Assembly (NCBI RefSeq): GCF_014172375.1
Contig: NZ_WNXD01000001.1
Span: 1,674,001 to 1,738,000 of the forward strand
Source of the DNA: Pedobacter planticolens
GTDB lineage: Bacteria; Bacteroidota; Bacteroidia; Sphingobacteriales; Sphingobacteriaceae
Length of the DNA: 64,000 nt
Direction of reading: 5' to 3'
Under the pieces are notes generated by a model, which had not been told where the DNA came from, did not search any database, and saw only the letters and a program-made list of their open reading frames with translations. How positions within the stretch are numbered: the first letter of the stretch is position 1; the number at the start of each line of letters is the position of its first letter. The position numbers and the translations under genes were made by a program. This document shows, in pieces, positions 60,448-64,000 of the stretch.

Positions 60448-62157
60448 ATGAGTACAGGATTATCAGAACAGGAAATATTACGTCGCGATTCATTAAAACA
60501 ACTTCGCGAATTGGGCATCAACCCATATCCTGCAGAAGCTTACGAAATAAATGCTAATGCAGCAGACATTTTAGCTAATTACGAAAAAGATAAAACAGCC
60601 TATAAAACGATCAGCCTTGCTGGAAGAATAATGGGCCGTAACATAATGGGAGCGGCATCCTTTGCTGAGTTACAAGATGCAACTGGTCGTATTCAAATCT
60701 ATTTAAAACGTGATGAGCTTTGCCCTGGAGATGATAAGACATTGTACAATACGGTATTTAAAAAACTATTAGATATCGGTGATTTCATTGGTATCGAGGG
60801 TTATGTTTTCACTACTCAAACTGGAGAAATTTCTATCCATGTAACTAAATTCACTGTACTTTCTAAATCTTTACGTCCTTTACCAATTGTAAAACGCGAT
60901 GATGATGGCAACGTTTATGACGGGTTTACTAATCCAGAATTGCGTTACAGAATGCGTTATGTAGATTTAACTGTTAATCCAGATTACAAACAAATTTTCA
61001 TTAATCGCTCAAAAGTGATTAATACCATGCGTAATTACTTCGACAACCAAGGTTGGATGGAAGTAGAAACACCAATTTTACAAGCCGTACATGGTGGAGC
61101 AGCAGCTCGACCATTCGAAACACATCACAACACCTTAGATATGCCATTATTTCTTCGCATTGCGAATGAATTATATCTAAAAAGACTAATTGTTGCTGGT
61201 TTTGATGGCGTATATGAGTTCGGTAAAATGTTCCGTAACGAGGGTATGGACAGAACACATAATCCAGAGTTTACATCAATGGAAATCTACGTAGCTTACA
61301 AAGACTACGTTTGGATGATGGGCATGGTAGAAGAATGTTTAGAGAAAATAGCAGTGGCCATTCACGGAACGCCTGTTGTAAAAGTAGGTGAACATGAGAT
61401 TGATTTTGCTGGTCCGTACGAGAAACTAACTATGTACGAATCAATTCAAAAATATACAGGAATAGATGTTTCTGAGATGACTGAAGCTGAGCTTGTACAA
61501 ACTTGTAAAGACTTAGGTATTGCTACCGATGATACGATGGGTCGTGGTAAATTGGTTGATGAGCTTTTCAGTGAGAAAGTGGAAGCAAATTTAATTCAGC
61601 CTACTTATATCACAGATTACCCAATCGAAATGACTCCGTTAGCCAAGAAACACCGTAGTAAAGATGGTTTAGTAGAACGTTTTGAATTATTTGTAATGGG
61701 TAAGGAAATTGGAAATGCTTATTCTGAATTGAACGATCCAATTGACCAAAAAGAACGTTTTGAAGAACAATTAAAATTGGCAGCCAGAGGCGATGATGAA
61801 GCAATGGCAATGGATGATGATTTCATTCGTGCATTAGAATATGGAATGCCACCAACATCAGGTTTGGGTATTGGAATAGATCGTTTGGTAATGCTAATGA
61901 CGAATCAATCTACGATACAAGAAGTATTGTTTTTTCCGCAAATGCGTCCTGAAAAGAAGAAAATAGAACTTACACCAGAAGAAACAGAGTTGTTTACGTT
62001 GGTTAAGGAAGGAGAACAATTTCTTTTAGCTGATGTTAAAACAAAACTTACTGATTGGAGCAATAAAAAGTGGGATACAACTTTAAAAGCCCTAACTGGA
62101 AAAGGAGTTTTAAAAGTTACAAAAACTGATGATGGCTTATTTTTATCACGCAAGTAA
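60448..62157 (+). CDS. lysS: Lysyl-tRNA synthetase, class II
   Basis: A 569-aa aminoacyl-tRNA synthetase charging tRNA-Lys. The N-terminal anticodon-binding OB fold lies at about 50-160 (SLAGRIMGRNIMGAASFAELQD). Class II motif 1 is near FDNQGWMEVETPIL, motif 2 near FRNEGMDRTHNPEFTSMEIY, and motif 3 is GLGIGIDRLVML. A C-terminal extension of about 70 residues beyond motif 3 (from about 500) is helical and is often present in Bacteroidota LysRS. A strong terminator follows. Confidence 0.97.
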   Translation: MSTGLSEQEILRRDSLKQLRELGINPYPAEAYEINANAADILANYEKDKTAYKTISLAGRIMGRNIMGAASFAELQDATGRIQIYLKRDELCPGDDKTLYNTVFKKLLDIGDFIGIEGYVFTTQTGEISIHVTKFTVLSKSLRPLPIVKRDDDGNVYDGFTNPELRYRMRYVDLTVNPDYKQIFINRSKVINTMRNYFDNQGWMEVETPILQAVHGGAAARPFETHHNTLDMPLFLRIANELYLKRLIVAGFDGVYEFGKMFRNEGMDRTHNPEFTSMEIYVAYKDYVWMMGMVEECLEKIAVAIHGTPVVKVGEHEIDFAGPYEKLTMYESIQKYTGIDVSEMTEAELVQTCKDLGIATDDTMGRGKLVDELFSEKVEANLIQPTYITDYPIEMTPLAKKHRSKDGLVERFELFVMGKEIGNAYSELNDPIDQKERFEEQLKLAARGDDEAMAMDDDFIRALEYGMPPTSGLGIGIDRLVMLMTNQSTIQEVLFFPQMRPEKKKIELTPEETELFTLVKEGEQFLLADVKTKLTDWSNKKWDTTLKALTGKGVLKVTKTDDGLFLSRK

Positions 62158-62213
62158 TGGATAATTAGATATTCTAGTATAGATATCTCTTAACAAAAGC
62201 ATAACAAAAACTT

Positions 62214-62250
62214 AAAGGCTTACGGTATTAATTATCGTAAGCCTTTTTTA
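62214..62250 (+). terminator. Terminator of lysS
   Basis: AAAGGCTTACG (62214-62224) and CGTAAGCCTTT (62236-62246) are perfect 11-bp arms followed by a T run. Confidence 0.92.
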
Positions 62251-62280
62251 ATTTTAAGCCGTTAACCAATACTTCGTAAG

Positions 62281-62493
62281 ATGAATAGTTCAAGTTTAGA
62301 AATTACCGAAAATCAATACTGCATTAAATTGAGTAAAGATACATTTGATCTTTCCCTTGTTCGCCAATTAATAAAGCGCATACAAGCGGAAGAGCTATTT
62401 TTTAGTCGTAAGAATGAGAGTTTAGACGATGATATCATCAGCAGAACATCATCAGAATATGATGAGAATTTTGATAGATTGTGCGATAAATAA
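62281..62493 (+). CDS. Small protein of unknown function
   Basis: A 70-aa soluble protein with the pattern of a small helical polypeptide (LSKDTFDLSLVRQLIKRIQAEE), then an acidic tail. It superficially resembles short antitoxin-like proteins but no toxin gene is next to it. It stands alone between the lysS terminator and a stutter hairpin. Real gene likely, function unknown. Confidence 0.6.
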   Translation: MNSSSLEITENQYCIKLSKDTFDLSLVRQLIKRIQAEELFFSRKNESLDDDIISRTSSEYDENFDRLCDK

Positions 62494-62496
62494 GAA

Positions 62497-62592
62497 AGTC
62501 TGAAGACCGAAAGTCCGAAGATATAGAATCAAAAAATCCGAGTGTCAAAAGTAATATTAACTTTCTGACTTCTCGGACTTTTCTGTCTTTCG
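62497..62592. repeat. Intergenic stutter hairpin, GAAAGTCCGA class
   Basis: GAAAGTCTGAAGACCGAAAG on the left faces CTTTCTGACTTCTCGGACTT and TCTGTCTTTCG on the right. It uses the same word as 32868-33023 and lies between two convergent genes. Confidence 0.65.
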
Positions 62593-62601
62593 CACTATTT
62601 C

Positions 62602-63144
62602 TTAACGACTATAACGTACTTGCGTTTGTTTATCCATTAATCCCATCTGATCTTTCATTTGTTTAATTTGATCAGCTAGCAATTTATTTTTATCTGCTTT
62701 TTTAGCTTCAGCAAGATACATTGTTGCTTCACGTTTATTTCTTTTTCCCATGGCAATACCTGCTAAGCTTAATTTAGCTAAAGCAACGTTATGATCCATG
62801 TGTAAGCCTAAACTTAATGCTTGTTTGAAATATTTTTCAGATTTCATTGGTGCTTTTCTAGATTCGATTAATCCAATTAGCAAGTTATAATAACCGTGTT
62901 GTACTCTATTTAATTCTTTTTCGTAATTCTTTATTCTTCCTAAAAATTGTTCAGCCTTTGGCATATTATCTTTACGCAAAAACCACTGAGCAATAAGCAT
63001 GTTTTCATTATAGAAATAAGTGATGAAAATAAAAATGCTAAGAAAGACTAAAAGTATTCCCCAACCCCAAAAACCGAAAATCATGAGTGCAATTGCTGCA
63101 CCTACAAAAGCGAAACCTATAATGAGACGTATTAAATTTGGCAT
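62602..63144 (-). CDS. Membrane protein with TPR-like C-terminal region
   Basis: A 180-aa protein starting at 63144 (MPNLIRLIIG); the seven codons upstream of it are not needed. Two hydrophobic segments (about 4-22 and 24-44) form a hairpin anchor. The C-terminal part (about 60-165) has two or three TPR-like helical repeats (AEQFLGRIKNYEKEL, SEKYFKQALSLGL, REATMYLAEAKKA). Such anchors plus TPRs suggest protein-protein interaction at the inner membrane. Family not named. Confidence 0.75.
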   Translation of the reverse strand: MPNLIRLIIGFAFVGAAIALMIFGFWGWGILLVFLSIFIFITYFYNENMLIAQWFLRKDNMPKAEQFLGRIKNYEKELNRVQHGYYNLLIGLIESRKAPMKSEKYFKQALSLGLHMDHNVALAKLSLAGIAMGKRNKREATMYLAEAKKADKNKLLADQIKQMKDQMGLMDKQTQVRYSR

Positions 63145-63227
63145 AGTTTTAAAATATTTGTGCAAATATCGTGTTTAAATACCAAAAATTAGATTTAAAA
63201 TTTATAATTTCAACAAAAAAATATAAT

Positions 63228-63752
63228 ATGAAGAACATATTAACAGGCCTAATCCTCTTATTTGCAATGAACGTAGGAGCGCAAGAATTAAACAAAAAAA
63301 TTGAAGATCCAAATAGACACAAACAAGTGATGTTGAACGAATGTACAAGAGAAGCGATTACGAGCTTTGCCGAATTTAAAGAAAGCTACGACCCTAATTA
63401 TGCTAATTATAAGCCAGATTCTACTTCATTAGATCAATTGAGCAAGCTTTTAAAAGGTAAAAAAGTAACCATTGTTTTAGGTACTTGGTGCGGTGATAGT
63501 AAATTTCAAGTTCCTCATTTTTTAAAAATTATGGATGCTTTAAAATTTGACATTGATAAAATTGAATTTATTGCTGTTGATGGTACAAAACATTGTGAAA
63601 ACGGTTTGATTGACAACCTTAAAATCACCAATGTACCTACCTTCATCTTTACAGATAAAAAAGGAACTGAGGTTGCTCGCATTACTGAAAGACCACAGGA
63701 AACTTTAGAAAAAGATATGCTTAAAGTATTAGCTGTTGCTAAAACAAAATAG
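63228..63752 (+). CDS. Exported thioredoxin-fold protein with a monocysteine WCGDS motif
   Basis: A 174-aa protein starting at 63228 (MKNILTGLILLFAMNVGA before Gln, a good signal peptide). The thioredoxin-like fold has GTWCGDS at 85-91: Cys88 is kept and the second cysteine is replaced by Ser91. The cis-Pro region is TNVPTF. Without the second cysteine it cannot be a normal dithiol oxidoreductase but could act by a monothiol route. It is 2 bp upstream of ung and divergent from the TPR-like gene. Confidence 0.85.
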   Translation: MKNILTGLILLFAMNVGAQELNKKIEDPNRHKQVMLNECTREAITSFAEFKESYDPNYANYKPDSTSLDQLSKLLKGKKVTIVLGTWCGDSKFQVPHFLKIMDALKFDIDKIEFIAVDGTKHCENGLIDNLKITNVPTFIFTDKKGTEVARITERPQETLEKDMLKVLAVAKTK

Positions 63753-63754
63753 GT

Positions 63755-64000
63755 ATGTCGACAGCTTTAGAGCCTGGATGGCTAAATGTTTTAAGCGATG
63801 AGCTAGAAAAACCGTACATTAAAGAATTGAAATCCTTTTTGCTGGAAGAAAAGCAAAAAGGATTTACTGTTTACCCCCAAGGTGCAGATATTTTTAATGC
63901 TTTTAATCACACTCCATTTGATAAGGTTAAAGTAGTTATTCTTGGACAAGACCCGTATCATGGTCAAAACCAAGCGCATGGATTATCATTTTCTGTTCAA
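63755..64000 (+). CDS. ung: Uracil-DNA glycosylase, N-terminal part
   Basis: The first 82 residues are present and the gene runs off the right edge. GWLNVLSDEL and LGQDPYHGQNQAHGLSFSV are diagnostic family I UNG sequences, with the catalytic Asp66 in GQDPYHG. It removes uracil from DNA. It starts 2 bp after the thioredoxin-fold gene and is probably cotranscribed with it. Confidence 0.95.
   Translation, partial: MSTALEPGWLNVLSDELEKPYIKELKSFLLEEKQKGFTVYPQGADIFNAFNHTPFDKVKVVILGQDPYHGQNQAHGLSFSVQ

Overview
The window is an AT-rich chromosomal segment of a Bacteroidota bacterium, most likely family Sphingobacteriaceae (Pedobacter or a close relative; genus is inference). The signs are a GLPGLI protein next to a CarboxypepD_reg outer-membrane barrel, TonB-dependent receptors, DUF3857 proteins, a type B L31, the futalosine menaquinone pathway (mqnC), a LytTR/propeller two-component pair, TAnnTTTG-type -7 promoter elements with TTG at -33, and almost no Shine-Dalgarno sequences. 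No rRNA, tRNA, prophage, insertion sequence or CRISPR array was seen. Two genes are cut by the edges: a GLPGLI protein at the left and uracil-DNA glycosylase at the right.

Layout. 1-2.9 kb: GLPGLI protein and outer-membrane barrel. 2.9-4.8 kb: M56/BlaR1-like sensor and BlaI-type repressor with a clear operator. 5-10 kb: a tandem pair of paralogous anchored proteins, a dicarboxylate symporter, an ECF sigma factor with an overlapping membrane protein, an HEQGH secreted protein and a lipoprotein. 10-18.3 kb: GH20 hexosaminidase, trxB, M19 dipeptidase, a MORN/YwqK-like protein, acyl-CoA carboxylase beta, a VCBS-like secreted protein and a LOG-type protein. 18.4-23.3 kb: TonB receptor with its own promoter and operator-like palindrome, an 800-bp gene-free stretch with 11-bp repeats and a 54-bp palindrome, and guaB. 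23.4-29.5 kb: phosphoesterase/PQQ protein, two DUF3857 transglutaminase-like proteins (one with a lost catalytic triad) and ppnP. 29.7-34.7 kb: GNAT, an M16 protease pair and mqnC.

35.3-39.4 kb: six-bladed propeller protein and outer-membrane barrel operon, followed by a gene-free stretch with a 21-bp tandem array. 40.1-45.6 kb: two ferritin-like proteins divergent from a LytTR regulator and its propeller histidine kinase. 46-52.6 kb: a small Lys/Asp-rich protein, a YghO-like acyltransferase, an XRE regulator, mpl, prmA, tpiA, a GlmU-like protein and rpmE2. 52.9-64 kb: amidase, methylmalonyl-CoA epimerase, the iscS-iscU-iscA operon, acyl-CoA ligase, a higBA toxin-antitoxin pair, lysS, a TPR-like membrane protein, a thioredoxin-fold protein and ung.

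Most genes are housekeeping or ordinary envelope functions. The unusual material lies between them: several families of structured intergenic repeats, two of which show compensatory base changes within this window; stutter hairpins built from reiterated short words; an 11-bp repeat family at two loci; and a 21-bp minisatellite. No complete new defence or biosynthetic system was found. The best candidates for something undescribed are these intergenic structured elements and a BlaR1-like sensor carrying a TonB-box/plug-like C-terminus.
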